Counted from the stretch's first letter, positions 53,357 through 62,136 are shown. The stretch is 64,000 bases of DNA from Nostoc sp. 'Peltigera membranacea cyanobiont' 210A (GCF_002246015.1 NZ_NOLJ01000001.1:282096-346095), one strand, 5' to 3'. Program-made: numbers and translations. Notes: generated by a model from the sequence alone, not told the origin.

Positions 53357-54112
53357 ATGGCAGAAGATTTGAGTAATAGCAGTAGCGGTAACTCCTCTAC
53401 TAGTGGGAACAATCCAATTGAACAATCACCCTTTGGTCGCTTGGAAGTAGTCGTCGGTAAGGAAGGCGTCAAAAATCTATTCAGTGGTGTTGGTAATGCA
53501 GAAGGTGGCGGTAGCCCATTTGGTGGTGGTGCTGCTGGCAGTCAGCCTGAGTTAGCCTATGGTGGTAATCCTTTCGCTGGCGACAACTTCTGGAATATCT
53601 TTGCAGGCGGTGTAAACCCATCTACAGTTGGTGGTAGCCCATCCACAGGCGGCGGTATCCCATCCACAGGCGGCGGTATCCCATCCACAGGTGGCGGTAT
53701 CCCATCCACAGGCGGCGCTATCCCATCCACAGGCGGCGCTATCCCATCCACAGGCGGCGGAAACCAAGGTAGTGGCGACCCTTTGACTGGTAGTAGCAGC
53801 CAGACCTATGGTATTAGCACAACTGAAATACCGGACGGGTTCACTTTGAGGGCTACTATTGACAAGCTAGTTAACTCAAAGCTTGACAAGGAAGTGGGTG
53901 GTGGACAAACTTCGCCATTTCCTACAGGTGGACAAATTTCGCCATTTCCTACAGGTGGACAAACTTCGCCATTTCCTACAGGTGGACAAACCTCGCCATT
54001 TCCTACTGATGGACAAACCTCGCCATTTCCTACAGGTGGACAAACCTCGCCATTTCCTACAGGTGGACAAACCTCGCCATTTCCTACAGGTGGACAAAAC
54101 CCCTTCGCTTAA
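53357..54112 (+). CDS. Low-complexity protein with PSTGGG and SPFPTGGQT repeats
   Basis: 251 residues from the ATG at 53357 (MAEDLSNSSSGNSSTSGNNP), with AAGAGG nearby upstream; the longer reading from 53294 has an unlikely basic head. The first 60 residues have QSPFGRLEVVVGKEGVKNLFSG. Seven PSTGGxx units (21-bp repeat) follow, then a short unique stretch (TTEIPDGFTLRATIDKLVNSK), then eight SPFPTGGQ units (27-bp repeat) to the C-terminus. No signal peptide or anchor is seen. It resembles the next gene in the NPFAG and QSPF motifs. Probably a structural or surface-related protein; unknown function. Confidence 0.65.
   Translation: MAEDLSNSSSGNSSTSGNNPIEQSPFGRLEVVVGKEGVKNLFSGVGNAEGGGSPFGGGAAGSQPELAYGGNPFAGDNFWNIFAGGVNPSTVGGSPSTGGGIPSTGGGIPSTGGGIPSTGGAIPSTGGAIPSTGGGNQGSGDPLTGSSSQTYGISTTEIPDGFTLRATIDKLVNSKLDKEVGGGQTSPFPTGGQISPFPTGGQTSPFPTGGQTSPFPTDGQTSPFPTGGQTSPFPTGGQTSPFPTGGQNPFA
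53640..54105 (+). repeat. 21-bp and 27-bp coding tandem repeats
   Basis: 53640-53760 has six to seven units of CCATCCACAGGCGGCGGTAT and 53905-54105 has eight units of CCATTTCCTACAGGTGGACA. Little divergence suggests active expansion. Confidence 0.85.
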
Positions 54113-54448
54113 TACAATATTTGCGAAAATAAACAGATAAATAGAAGGGAACAATGATGAGTTCTTCAGTACATAGTATGCTAGTACAGTTTGGCGCAAA
54201 TAAACAAATTATTCGATAAACCAGAAAAGCGTGTATTATCGCTGATGTGCCTTCTGCCTTATTGTACTAGTTTGCTATTTTACGCCCAAAACTCTTCTCA
54301 GGTAAAGGTTTAGGCAATATCTTCTGTTAGTTGGACGGTAAGATTATTAAAGCCTTTATTTTAGAGAGATTTTGAGTTTCGCAAATTCATAATTGGTATA
54401 AGAAGTACTGAAGACTTCATAATTTTTTAACTAGAAATAGGAGAATTA
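54113..54448. other. Gap between the two low-complexity genes
   Basis: 336 bp with no gene. AGGAG at 54439-54443 serves the next gene. Nothing else is recognised. Confidence 0.5.
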
Positions 54449-55777
54449 GTGCCAATGGAAGCGTCTGCTGTCAATCCCATAAATGGTGCATTTAATCCAT
54501 TAAGTGCAGGTGGCGCTAGCAACCTATATAGCGGTAATTCCTTTGCTGCCAATGATAGTTTGTCTGCTGCTAAAGGCAGCCTGTTGACGGGTGGTAGCAA
54601 TCTGTTATTAGGTAACGGTAACAATCCTATTCCAGGTGGCGGTATTAACCCGTTTGCAGGTGATGGTGGCAGTGGGCTTCAGAAATTAATCTTTGAGCGA
54701 TTAAAGTTAGTTCTGGGTGATAACTATTTCAAGGGTATTGACAACACATTAGCAGGAGGTAGTAACCCGTTTGCAGGCAGTGGTTATCCGATCGCAGGTG
54801 GGGCTACCAATCCGTTTGCAGGCAGCAGTAATCCGATCGCAGGTGGCACTACTAACCCATTTGCAGGCAGCAGTAATCCGATCGCAGGTGCTGGAAGTCT
54901 GCTTCAACAATCGCCTTTCGATCCATTGAAAGAAGTTCTTGGTAACAATATACCCTTTAGTAACACTGGCAATACATCTAATTCAGGTAGCCAAACCTTT
55001 AATCAGAGCAACGCACCGGTTGGGAAAGGTAACAAGAACTTTGGTAATAATAACGCAACTATTGGTAATTTTAACTCGGATTATGGCAGTAACAGTGCAA
55101 CCATTGGTAATGGTAACTGGAACTTTAATAATGACAACGCAACCATTGGTAATGGCAACTGGCTATTTGGAAAGAGTAACACAACCCTTGGCAATGGCAA
55201 CTGGGATTGGGACAACGGCAGTAATAATGCAACACTAGGTAATGGAAATTGGCACTTCGGCAGTGACAACGCAACCATTGGAAACGGCAATTGGGACTTC
55301 GGCACTGATAACACAATTATTGGTAATGGTAACTGGGTTTTTACCAATGGAAATGAAATTATTGGTAATGGCAATTGGTTAACAAAGACTGATAACACAA
55401 AGATTGGAAACATCAACAATATCAGCAGTTTAAAGTTATCCCCATTAGGGATAAAAACTGATGTTAACAATCTGATTGACTCTCTTATAGGTAAAATAGG
55501 TCAAAATTTTCTTGGGTTCACGGGAGATTTTGATGTATCAAGTAGCCAAACCTTTAACCGCCTCATCTCTTCTAAAAGTGTTGGTAATGACACTAATATA
55601 TCTAAGGATATTGAGCAACTTTTGGCATCACTCAGCCCAATTCAAGAAAATTTCATCAATTATCAGCCTGTGCAAAACCCTCAACCTGTCTCAGAATCTG
55701 CTTCTTCAGTGTCGTTGGTAGTAATGGGAATAGTATGTTTGCTGTTGTCACTGTTCAAAAAACAACAGTACTGTTAA
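54449..55777 (+). CDS. Asn/Gly-rich repeat protein with TIGNGNW units and a C-terminal helix
   Basis: 442 residues. GTG at 54449 is 5 bases after AGGAG; ATG at 54455 is the alternative. N-terminal third: Asn/Gly/Ser low complexity with NPFAGSSNPIAGG repeats and a helical insert QKLIFERLKLVLGDNYFKG. Middle (about 195-320): roughly eight units of 15-18 residues with the core ATIGNGNWxFGxDN, alternating hydrophobic and polar in a way that suits a beta-solenoid. C-terminal part: a short helical region, then a hydrophobic helix (SLVVMGIVCLLLSLF) and KKQQ, like a sorting or membrane anchor. No signal peptide is evident. Function unknown. Confidence 0.7.
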   Translation: MPMEASAVNPINGAFNPLSAGGASNLYSGNSFAANDSLSAAKGSLLTGGSNLLLGNGNNPIPGGGINPFAGDGGSGLQKLIFERLKLVLGDNYFKGIDNTLAGGSNPFAGSGYPIAGGATNPFAGSSNPIAGGTTNPFAGSSNPIAGAGSLLQQSPFDPLKEVLGNNIPFSNTGNTSNSGSQTFNQSNAPVGKGNKNFGNNNATIGNFNSDYGSNSATIGNGNWNFNNDNATIGNGNWLFGKSNTTLGNGNWDWDNGSNNATLGNGNWHFGSDNATIGNGNWDFGTDNTIIGNGNWVFTNGNEIIGNGNWLTKTDNTKIGNINNISSLKLSPLGIKTDVNNLIDSLIGKIGQNFLGFTGDFDVSSSQTFNRLISSKSVGNDTNISKDIEQLLASLSPIQENFINYQPVQNPQPVSESASSVSLVVMGIVCLLLSLFKKQQYC

Positions 55778-56487
55778 CGTAAATTCAATTCTTCTAATAC
55801 CAATTTGAAAAATGATTGCGACAGATGGAAAACTGAAACACTTATCCAATGGATGTTTCACAATCCAAAATCTAAAATCGTTCGACTGAGCGACTTGCCT
55901 TGAGCGTATCGCTAAAGCGAAAGCTCCGCTAACGCGTAGCGTCTCGTAGAGAAGTCGAAAGGAGCCGAAGTCTAAAATCCAAAATGGTATAAGCTGATTG
56001 TGATCGCATTTTCTGTAGGAGCATCCCACTTTTTTGTATGTCATTGCGAGCAAAACAAAGTGAAGCAAAGCGATCGCAAAATCTCCAACTAAGAACTAGT
56101 CCATGCAATTGCTTGTCTGCGACACGCTGCGCGATCGCAATGACAGTTATTCTCTCAGTGCAAAATAAAAACTGGGATGCACCCCTTTCTGTTTGTCTAC
56201 CAGGTTGACTTACAGCAGTAATTAGCGAAAATTGATGCTGTCCGCGCCAAGCTATGCTCATGGAGACGGTTTGCGATGTCTACGATGGTCACTGATCGGC
56301 TGGTGAGCGGCTTGCCCTGAGCGCAGTCGAAGGGAGTCGAACCATGTCGTACCCCTCCGGGGAAGCAAGCTACGCGCAGCGTCTCGTAGAGAAGTGCGGT
56401 CACTGAGCGTAGCCGAAGTGACGCGCTATAGAGCAACTCATAAGTTAATTACAACAATTGTTGCAATGATTTAAACGTTTCTTATAC
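55778..56487. other. Repeat-rich intergenic region
   Basis: 710 bp with no credible gene. TACCAATTTGAAAAATGATTG at 55799-55819 (as TACCAATTTGAAAAAT + GATTG) is a lone end of the TACCAATT family. From 55880 to 56420 it holds ACTGAGCG, CTCGTAGAGAAG, CGCGTAGCGTCTCGTAGAG and CTGAGCGCAGTCGAAG repeats, all seen at other places in the window. Confidence 0.65.
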
Positions 56488-56757
56488 ATGAAGGAGCAAT
56501 TGTTGCAAAGCATGAAGCCTTTGCAGCAACTGCTTATACCTTTCTTGGAAATACTTAAACCTTTCTTATACATGAAGGAGCAATTGTTGCAAAGTATGAA
56601 GCATTTGCAGCAACTGCTTATATCTTTCTTGGAAATACTTAAACCTTTCTTATATATGAAAGAGCAATTGTTGCAAACGCTTCAATTTTGGCAACTAGTT
56701 TCCAGGGTTAAGCGAGTTACGAGTGCTGATACCAAGGAAAGGGGAGACAAAGCATAG
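56488..56757 (+). repeat. 84-bp tandem repeat with an open frame
   Basis: Three units start at 56488, 56572 and 56656, each with ATGAAGGAGCAATTGTTGCA. The unit is 28 codons long and keeps one frame (89 residues, MKEQLLQSMKPLQQLLIPFLEILKPFLY repeated). The encoded peptide is amphipathic to hydrophobic. Between units 1 and 2 there are about three base changes. Inverted CAACAATTGTTG copies also occur at 56450-56461. A gene is possible but no clear ribosome-binding site is seen; it may be only a repeat. Confidence 0.5.
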
Positions 56758-56909
56758 CTTTGGCTCTTTGGGGTGCAATGATTGTAGGAATCCTAACTAA
56801 TTTCCTTTCCTTGCGCGCGGAGTTTTATGAGTCCTATAGCTGTATTTGCTAAATTTGATAGGCGATCGCTTAAAATTTAAAAGTTGGTGATTGTTATCTG
56901 CCCAAAACA

Positions 56910-58256
56910 ATGTCTCAGTCAAGTTTTCAGCGTGCAAATACTCTTAAAGCGGCTTTTTTGGCTTGTAATGTTGAGCCGCTTGAACCAGCAGAAATGGAAC
57001 GGTATTATGTCGATCTGTCGCTGGTGCGGAAAACTTCGGCTATTGATAATGTCAGTACAGTTTTGGATTTTCAAGAAGCAGGTGATTTTACAACAATTTT
57101 ATTTACCGGACATCGCGGTTGTGGAAAAAGTACAGAGTTAAAAAAAATTCAGAGTCTTTGGGAAAATAATTATCGGGTTATTTATTTGGAAGCGAATGAA
57201 GAGACAGATATTAATGATACCCGGTATACAGATTTATATTTAATTGTAATTAAACAAGTTGAATTTGAATTACGAAAATTAGGTTTGACTTTTAATCAAG
57301 CTTTATTAAAAACTTTTGAATCATGGTTTAAAGACATTACTCAAGAAAACGAGCAAAGTGTCGAAAAATCAGTCAACGTCGAGGCAGAAGCCACTCTCAG
57401 CCCTACTGCGCCATTTATCGCCAAACTAATGGTCAAATTGCTGGCACAAATTAAAGGCTCGGACAAGCAAAAAACAACTATTCGGCAAACTCTAGAAAAA
57501 GATTTATCTCGCCTCAAATCTGATACTAATCTGTTATTAAGCGACGCTTACGCAAAATTGCGGCAAAAATTTCCTCAATGTAAAGGCTTATTAATTATCT
57601 TCGATAATTTGGATCGGGTTCCTCCTGTCGTAGCAGAACACTTGTTCTTTGATTATGCGGCTCAGATGCAAGAATTAAATTGTACAATCATTTATACAGT
57701 ACCAATTTCAATTCTTTGCTCGCCGAAAAATCCCCTGAATCAATTTGATGGTAATCCTCATATTGTGCCGATGATTAATATCTATGAATTTGAGCGGCAT
57801 AAATGCGATCTAGATTATAATCAGACGGGCTTAGATGCGATGGCAAGTGTAATTGAAAAGCGGGTTGATATTGATGCAATTTTCGAGAGCCGTAATCAAT
57901 TATTAGAATTAGCAAAAGCAAGTGGTGGACACGTGCGCCAGTTAATGCAAATGATGCGCTCTGCATGTCAAACAGCGAGTACCAAAAAACACGCAAAAAT
58001 TATGTCCGAAGATATAGAGTATGCAGTTAAACAGCAACAATTTAGTTTTGAGCGGTTTATTCCTGAAGAACATTACGCTCATTTGGCTCAGGTTTGCTTA
58101 ACTAAAAATGTCAGTAAAGATGAAATTGGGCAATTAATGTTATTTAATACTTCCGTATTGGAATATAACGGTGATAAACGGTGGAATTATCCAAATCCAG
58201 TGGTGAAGCGAAATGAGTTCTTCCAAGAAGCTCTCCAATCAGCACAAAAACAGTGA
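56910..58256 (+). CDS. AAA/STAND-like P-loop ATPase, first gene of an ATPase-TPR pair
   Basis: 448 residues. Walker A is GHRGCGKST at about 67-75, and Walker B with an Asp pair is LLIIFDNLDRV at about 226-236. Segments after this (LNCTIIYTVPISILCSPK as a sensor strand; SGGHVRQLMQMMRSACQTA as a small helical domain) fit ORC/STAND-type AAA ATPases. A helical C-terminus ends in YNGDKRWNYPNPVV, a winged-helix-like stretch common in this class. It overlaps the following TPR gene by 44 bp in another frame, so the two are probably made together. A single-gene fusion of such parts is the usual STAND design; here the parts are split. Confidence 0.82.
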   Translation: MSQSSFQRANTLKAAFLACNVEPLEPAEMERYYVDLSLVRKTSAIDNVSTVLDFQEAGDFTTILFTGHRGCGKSTELKKIQSLWENNYRVIYLEANEETDINDTRYTDLYLIVIKQVEFELRKLGLTFNQALLKTFESWFKDITQENEQSVEKSVNVEAEATLSPTAPFIAKLMVKLLAQIKGSDKQKTTIRQTLEKDLSRLKSDTNLLLSDAYAKLRQKFPQCKGLLIIFDNLDRVPPVVAEHLFFDYAAQMQELNCTIIYTVPISILCSPKNPLNQFDGNPHIVPMINIYEFERHKCDLDYNQTGLDAMASVIEKRVDIDAIFESRNQLLELAKASGGHVRQLMQMMRSACQTASTKKHAKIMSEDIEYAVKQQQFSFERFIPEEHYAHLAQVCLTKNVSKDEIGQLMLFNTSVLEYNGDKRWNYPNPVVKRNEFFQEALQSAQKQ

Positions 58257-60390
58257 ACTTCAAGCCGAAATAGGTAAATTTATTGCCTATAATCAAGATG
58301 AATTTGCTGAATTAGTGACATTTGTCGATTTTGCAGAAAAATTTACATTAGGTTTTATTGAAATTAACTTTTCGCCCGATATAGACTTATTAATTGCTGG
58401 ATTGCAACAGAATCCTCAATGCCAAGAAATCCAATTTGTAGTTTTAGATTTTCCTGATAGAAATTTACGATTTTTGCGGGATGAATTGGTGGAGCAATTA
58501 GCCAAAATTACTAAAGAAACAAATAAAAAACTTGTTTTATTAATTCGGAACTTAGAAAAATCGATTGGTGTGTTTGGAGATTATCCACCAGTTTTACAGG
58601 ATTTAAACTTCGTCCGCGATTCCTATCGAAAAACTGTACCTCATCCACTTTTATTTATCTTGCCAGATTATGCGATTTCGCGGTTAGCAAAATTTGCACC
58701 TGATTTTTGGGCTTGGAAATCAGGTTTATTTCGCTTTAAAACTACAGAATTGAGTAGAGATAGGGCAATTGCCAATACTCTGAATGCAGACACAGATATA
58801 GAACGCTTACCAACACCAAAACAACAAGAACGTATCGATTTATTACATAGTTTGTTGATGGAATATCACCCAACTGGAGAAATACCCCGCCCAGAACATC
58901 TCCGCAATTGCTGTAATATTTTAAATGAATTGGGCAAAGCATATTTAAGCCAGCACAAACCAATCAAAGCTAGAGAATATTTAGAAAAAGCTGGGGAAAT
59001 TACCAAGCAATTTCCTGATTATTCCTTACAAATCGAAGTTATCAATCAGTTAGGTAAAAGCTATCAGCAGCAACGACAATTTGAAAGTGCAAACAGCTAT
59101 CATCAACAAGCTTTAGATATTGCCAAAAAGCAGAATAATCGTCGTGCTGTCGCTAATTCCTTGCATTATTTAGGTAATGCCTCTCTGGATATGCGACAGT
59201 TCCACCAGGCACGGGATTATTATCAACAAGCCCTGGAAATCAAAATCGAATTTGGCGATCGCTATTGGAGTGCTAGCACTTACCACCACTTGGGAATGGT
59301 TGCCCAAGAGTTGCGCCAATACGACCAGGCACGGAATTATTATCAACAAGCCCTGGAAATCACAATCGAATTTGGCGATCGCTATTGGAGTGCTAGCACT
59401 TACCACCAGTTGGGAATCGTTGCCCAACGGTTGCGGGAATACGACCAGGCACGGGATTATTATCAACAAGCCCTAGAAATATATATCGAATTTGGCGATC
59501 GCTATTCGAGTGCTAGCACTTACCACAATTTGGGAAGCGTTGCCCAAGAGTCGCGGGAATACGACCAGGCACGGGATTATTATCAACAAGCCCTGGAAAT
59601 CAAAATCGAATTTGGCGATCGCTATGCGAGTGCCAGCACTTACCACCAGTTGGGAAGGATTGCCGAAGAGTTGCGGGAATACGACCAGGCACGGGATTAT
59701 TATCAACAAGCCCTAGAAATATATATCGAATTTGGCGATCGCTATTCGAGTGCTAGCACTTACCACCAGTTGGGAATCGTTGCCCAACGGTTGCGGGAAT
59801 ACGACCAGGCACGGGATTATTATCAACAAGCCCTGGAAATCAAAATCGAATTTGGCGATCGCTATTCGAGTGCTAGCACTTACCACAACTTGGGATACCT
59901 TGCCCAAGAGTTGCGGGAATACGACCAGGCACGGGATTATTATCAACAAGCCCTGGAAATATATATCGAATTTGGCGATCGCTATTCGAGTGCTAACACT
60001 TACCACAACTTGGGAATCGTTGCCCAAGAGTTGCGGGAATACGACCAGGCACGGGATTATTATCAACAAGCCCTGGAAATATATATCGAATTTGGCGATC
60101 GTTATGAGTGTGCTAGCACTTACCACCAGTTGGGAAAGGTTGCCCAACAGTTGCGGGAATACGACCAGGCACGGGATTATTATCAACAAGCCCTGGAAAT
60201 CAAAATCGAATTTGGCGATCGCTATTCGCAAGCTCTCACGCTTCATTGTTTAGGAACGGTTGCACAAGCAGAGGAAAACTATGCAGAGGCTAGGGCTAAT
60301 TTGCAGACAGCGTTGGAGATATATGTTGAGTATCAGGATGAATATTGGTCTAAGGTAGTACGAGAGATTTTAGAGGGTTTACCGGAGTAA
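58213..60390 (+). CDS. TPR protein with nine near-identical repeats, partner of the ATPase
   Basis: 725 residues. The first 200 residues (IGKFIAYNQDEFAELVTFVDFAEKF, LVLLIRNLEKSIGVFGDYPPVLQDLN) look like a P-loop-less ATPase-like domain: Walker-B-like strand present, no Walker A seen. From about 230 tetratricopeptide repeats start, two to three diverged ones first. Nine 40-residue units of almost the same sequence follow (DQARDYYQQALEIxIEFGDRYxSASTYHxLGxVAQxLREY), then a diverged end. TPR arrays bind proteins or peptides. Together with the overlapping ATPase gene this could be a signalling or defence module. That role is inferred. Confidence 0.8.
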   Translation: MSSSKKLSNQHKNSELQAEIGKFIAYNQDEFAELVTFVDFAEKFTLGFIEINFSPDIDLLIAGLQQNPQCQEIQFVVLDFPDRNLRFLRDELVEQLAKITKETNKKLVLLIRNLEKSIGVFGDYPPVLQDLNFVRDSYRKTVPHPLLFILPDYAISRLAKFAPDFWAWKSGLFRFKTTELSRDRAIANTLNADTDIERLPTPKQQERIDLLHSLLMEYHPTGEIPRPEHLRNCCNILNELGKAYLSQHKPIKAREYLEKAGEITKQFPDYSLQIEVINQLGKSYQQQRQFESANSYHQQALDIAKKQNNRRAVANSLHYLGNASLDMRQFHQARDYYQQALEIKIEFGDRYWSASTYHHLGMVAQELRQYDQARNYYQQALEITIEFGDRYWSASTYHQLGIVAQRLREYDQARDYYQQALEIYIEFGDRYSSASTYHNLGSVAQESREYDQARDYYQQALEIKIEFGDRYASASTYHQLGRIAEELREYDQARDYYQQALEIYIEFGDRYSSASTYHQLGIVAQRLREYDQARDYYQQALEIKIEFGDRYSSASTYHNLGYLAQELREYDQARDYYQQALEIYIEFGDRYSSANTYHNLGIVAQELREYDQARDYYQQALEIYIEFGDRYECASTYHQLGKVAQQLREYDQARDYYQQALEIKIEFGDRYSQALTLHCLGTVAQAEENYAEARANLQTALEIYVEYQDEYWSKVVREILEGLPE
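59206..60240 (+). repeat. 120-bp coding tandem repeat (TPR units), about nine copies
   Basis: Units keep a strict 120-bp period; each carries GCACGGGATTATTATCAACA and TTTGGCGATCGCTAT (a HIP1 site, one unit has GATCGTT). Most differences between units fall at a few fixed positions. Confidence 0.92.
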
Positions 60391-60395
60391 AAGGA

Positions 60396-60506
60396 TCTGG
60401 GCGATGTGCGATGTCTAACGACAAGCCGCGTTGCGTCTACGCATTTGGGTTTGTGGGGAAGGGCGATCGCGTTTGCTTGATTGGTTTGTGGAGGTGCGAT
60501 CGCTAT
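60396..60506. repeat. Repeat block with GATGTCTAACGACAAGCC, left copy
   Basis: GCGATGTCTAACGACAAGCC and TTGGGTTTGTGGGGAAGGG plus GGAGGTGCGATCGC occur here and again at 61050-61175, so the parDE remnant is bracketed by related repeats. Confidence 0.65.
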
Positions 60507-60798
60507 TCATTCTATACTTGGTGTAATTTCCTGTGCCCCGTGTATAACAGCAAGTACATCAATTTGTTCGGGCTTGATGTAATAGATAATTCGATATGAA
60601 CCTTCAATAACTTCCCGAATTTGCTCGGTTTCAAACTCTGGTACAATTCGACCAGATAGAGGGAAATTCGCAAGCTGCTGGGAACGTTTGGTTATACGGT
60701 CAATAATCCTGGTTGCGTACCGAGGTGAATTCTGGGCAGTGATAAGTATAAATTGCAGATAGGTTTTCTACGGCTGTTTCTGTCCAAAAAACTTTCAC
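60507..60798 (-). pseudogene. ParE/RelE-type toxin, frameshifted
   Basis: The frame opens with GTG at 60798, overlapping the antitoxin stop as GTGA. It reads VKVFWTETAVENLSAIYTY, then hits a stop at about 35 codons. In the shifted frame the protein continues as ITAQNSPRYATRIIDRITKR, SQQLANFPLSGRIVPEFE and REVIEGSYRIIYYIKPEQID, ending at 60507-60509. This is a normal ParE toxin of about 97 residues with a 2-bp deletion (or +1) near 60742. It should be inactive. Confidence 0.8.
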
Positions 60799-60983
60799 TC
60801 TGGTAGTCCAAATTTTGCCCTAACTTCCTGTACGGAAATTACTTTACCAGCTTGACTCTCAGCAAGTCCAGCTTCCACAACTTGCCTAACATAAATCTCA
60901 TACATGAGGTCATCCCATGTTGAGTTAGCAGGTAATTTATCAATTAGCTTTCGAGCTTCTTCTTTAATATTGAGCTTTTCCAT
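60795..60983 (-). CDS. ParD-like antitoxin, partner of the broken toxin
   Basis: 62 residues, intact: MEKLNIKEEARKLIDKLPAN, STWDDLMYEIYVRQVVEAGLAESQAG and KVISVQEVRAKFGLPE. The length, the helical N-terminus, and the VISVQEVRAKFG end are typical of small antitoxins that precede ParE/RelE toxins. It overlaps the toxin start by 4 bp. With the toxin gene broken it may remain as an orphan antitoxin. Confidence 0.78.
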   Translation of the reverse strand: MEKLNIKEEARKLIDKLPANSTWDDLMYEIYVRQVVEAGLAESQAGKVISVQEVRAKFGLPE

Positions 60984-61049
60984 AGAGATTACAGATAACT
61001 TGCTTTTCTATATTGTATGCTCAACGGGAATCGCGTTTGGGGTTTGTGG

Positions 61050-61180
61050 AGGTGCGATGTCTAACGACAAGCCCTTCGGGTTCGGGGGTTCGCAATCGAC
61101 GGGAACCGCCAAGACTGCGACCCCCTCACCGCGTTACATCTACGGGTATTGGGTTTGTGGGGAGGTGCGATCGCTTTCCA
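61050..61180. repeat. Repeat block with GATGTCTAACGACAAGCC, right copy
   Basis: Shares GCGATGTCTAACGACAAGCC and TTGGGTTTGTGGGGAGG with 60396-60506, with an extra block (TTCGGGTTCGGGGGTTCGC) inside. No gene here. Confidence 0.65.
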
Positions 61181-61229
61181 GTTATCCTTAAAAGTTACAA
61201 TGAGTATGGTATTTACAGGAAAGGTAGAA

Positions 61230-61445
61230 ATGACTGCAAAAGACAAAATTCACGCTGAAATTGATAGTCTTAACGAAGAATATCTAGATGAACTATATCT
61301 TTTAATCCAAGATTTTGCCCAATCTAAACAACATCTGAAAAAACCGAGTTTCATGTCAAAATTAAAACAAATTAAGATAAATGCTCCAGAGGATTTCGCT
61401 AGCAATCTTGATTCTTATCTAGCTAAGGATGAGGGTGAGAAATAA
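61230..61445 (+). CDS. Antitoxin-like small protein upstream of a PIN toxin
   Basis: 71 residues if it starts at the ATG at 61230 (MTAKDKIHAEIDSLNEEYLDE), which follows GGAAAGG; ATGs at 61200 and 61206 would add ten or eight residues. The sequence EEYLDELYLLIQDFAQSKQ is typical of DUF2281/VapB-like antitoxins in cyanobacteria. The C-terminus (NLDSYLAKDEGEK) overlaps the PIN toxin start by 17 bp. It likely neutralises that toxin and represses the operon. Confidence 0.75.
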   Translation: MTAKDKIHAEIDSLNEEYLDELYLLIQDFAQSKQHLKKPSFMSKLKQIKINAPEDFASNLDSYLAKDEGEK

Positions 61446-61839
61446 AATCTTTGTTGATACGTTATTTGTGGTAGCACTAATTAATCAGCGTGACCAATAT
61501 CACCAGCGAGCCTCCGAATTAGCCGATAGCTTAGAAACTCAACTCTTAATCACAACTGATGCAGTACTTTTAGAAATTGGTAATGCACTAGCTCGTAACT
61601 ACAAAAATGAGGCTGTTGAAATTATCGAGCATTTTTTTGGCTCAGATGAAGTGGAAATTGTGCGACTCACTCCAGAATTATTCGCACAAGCATTCACACT
61701 TCACAAAACCCATCAAGATAAAGCATGGGGTTTAGTTGATTGTATTTCGTTTGTAGTTATGAAGCAAGCTGAAGTTTCTCAAGCTTTAACTTTTGATCAG
61801 CATTTTGTACAAGCAGGTTTTCAAGCTTTAATGAGATAA
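61429..61839 (+). CDS. VapC-like PIN-domain toxin
   Basis: 136 residues. PIN acidic residues: KIFVDTLFVVALINQRD (Asp near 10), TTDAVLLEIGNALAR (Asp and Glu near 44-49), WGLVDCISFVVMKQ (Asp near 104) and LTFDQHFVQAGF (Asp near 123). The spacing is that of VapC RNases. Transcribed with the small antitoxin gene that it overlaps by 17 bp. Its RNA target is unknown. Confidence 0.88.
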   Translation: MRVRNKIFVDTLFVVALINQRDQYHQRASELADSLETQLLITTDAVLLEIGNALARNYKNEAVEIIEHFFGSDEVEIVRLTPELFAQAFTLHKTHQDKAWGLVDCISFVVMKQAEVSQALTFDQHFVQAGFQALMR

Positions 61840-61912
61840 GTTGGAAACTGAGTTGGTTTTGTTCACCACTAGAAGTATGATATAAAACTCATATTTAATT
61901 TTTGAAATATAC

Positions 61913-62049
61913 GTAGTGACGTGTCAAGGCTAAAATGTTGCAATAAATTTTCTTGTGGGGCGGGCATCTTGCCCGCCAATTAGGACGGGCTAGAAGCCCA
62001 TCCCACAAGAGTTTGCTAATGCACAAATTTAGTCTTGACACGCCACTAC
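61913..62049. mobile_element. MITE-like element (GTAGTGAC...GTGTCAAG ends)
   Basis: GTAGTGACGTGTCAAGGCTAAA (as GTAGTGACGTG + TCAAGGCTAAA, 61913-61934) pairs with TTTAGTCTTGACACGCCACTAC (as TTTAGTCTTGA + CACGCCACTAC, 62028-62049), two mismatches in 22 bp. Inside is a large hairpin CTTGTGGGGCGGGC/CCCACAAG. No target duplication is seen. Confidence 0.7.
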
Positions 62050-62136
62050 TTCAATTACATTACTTTAGTTTTGTGGACTCTTTCCCGGACAATTCTTGAG
62101 TTGAATTTGCAAATAAACCTCAAGTAGCGGCAAATG

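Noticed and set aside
53552-54199. Open frames on the minus and other plus frames over the low-complexity gene
   Set aside because: They arise from 21- and 27-bp repeats; only the frame with AAGAGG and the ATG at 53357 also has non-repeat protein parts resembling its neighbour.
59170-60253. Several long open frames on both strands across the TPR repeats
   Set aside because: They are produced by the 120-bp period being a multiple of three, so stop-free shadows repeat. The plus-strand TPR frame is the one with protein sense.
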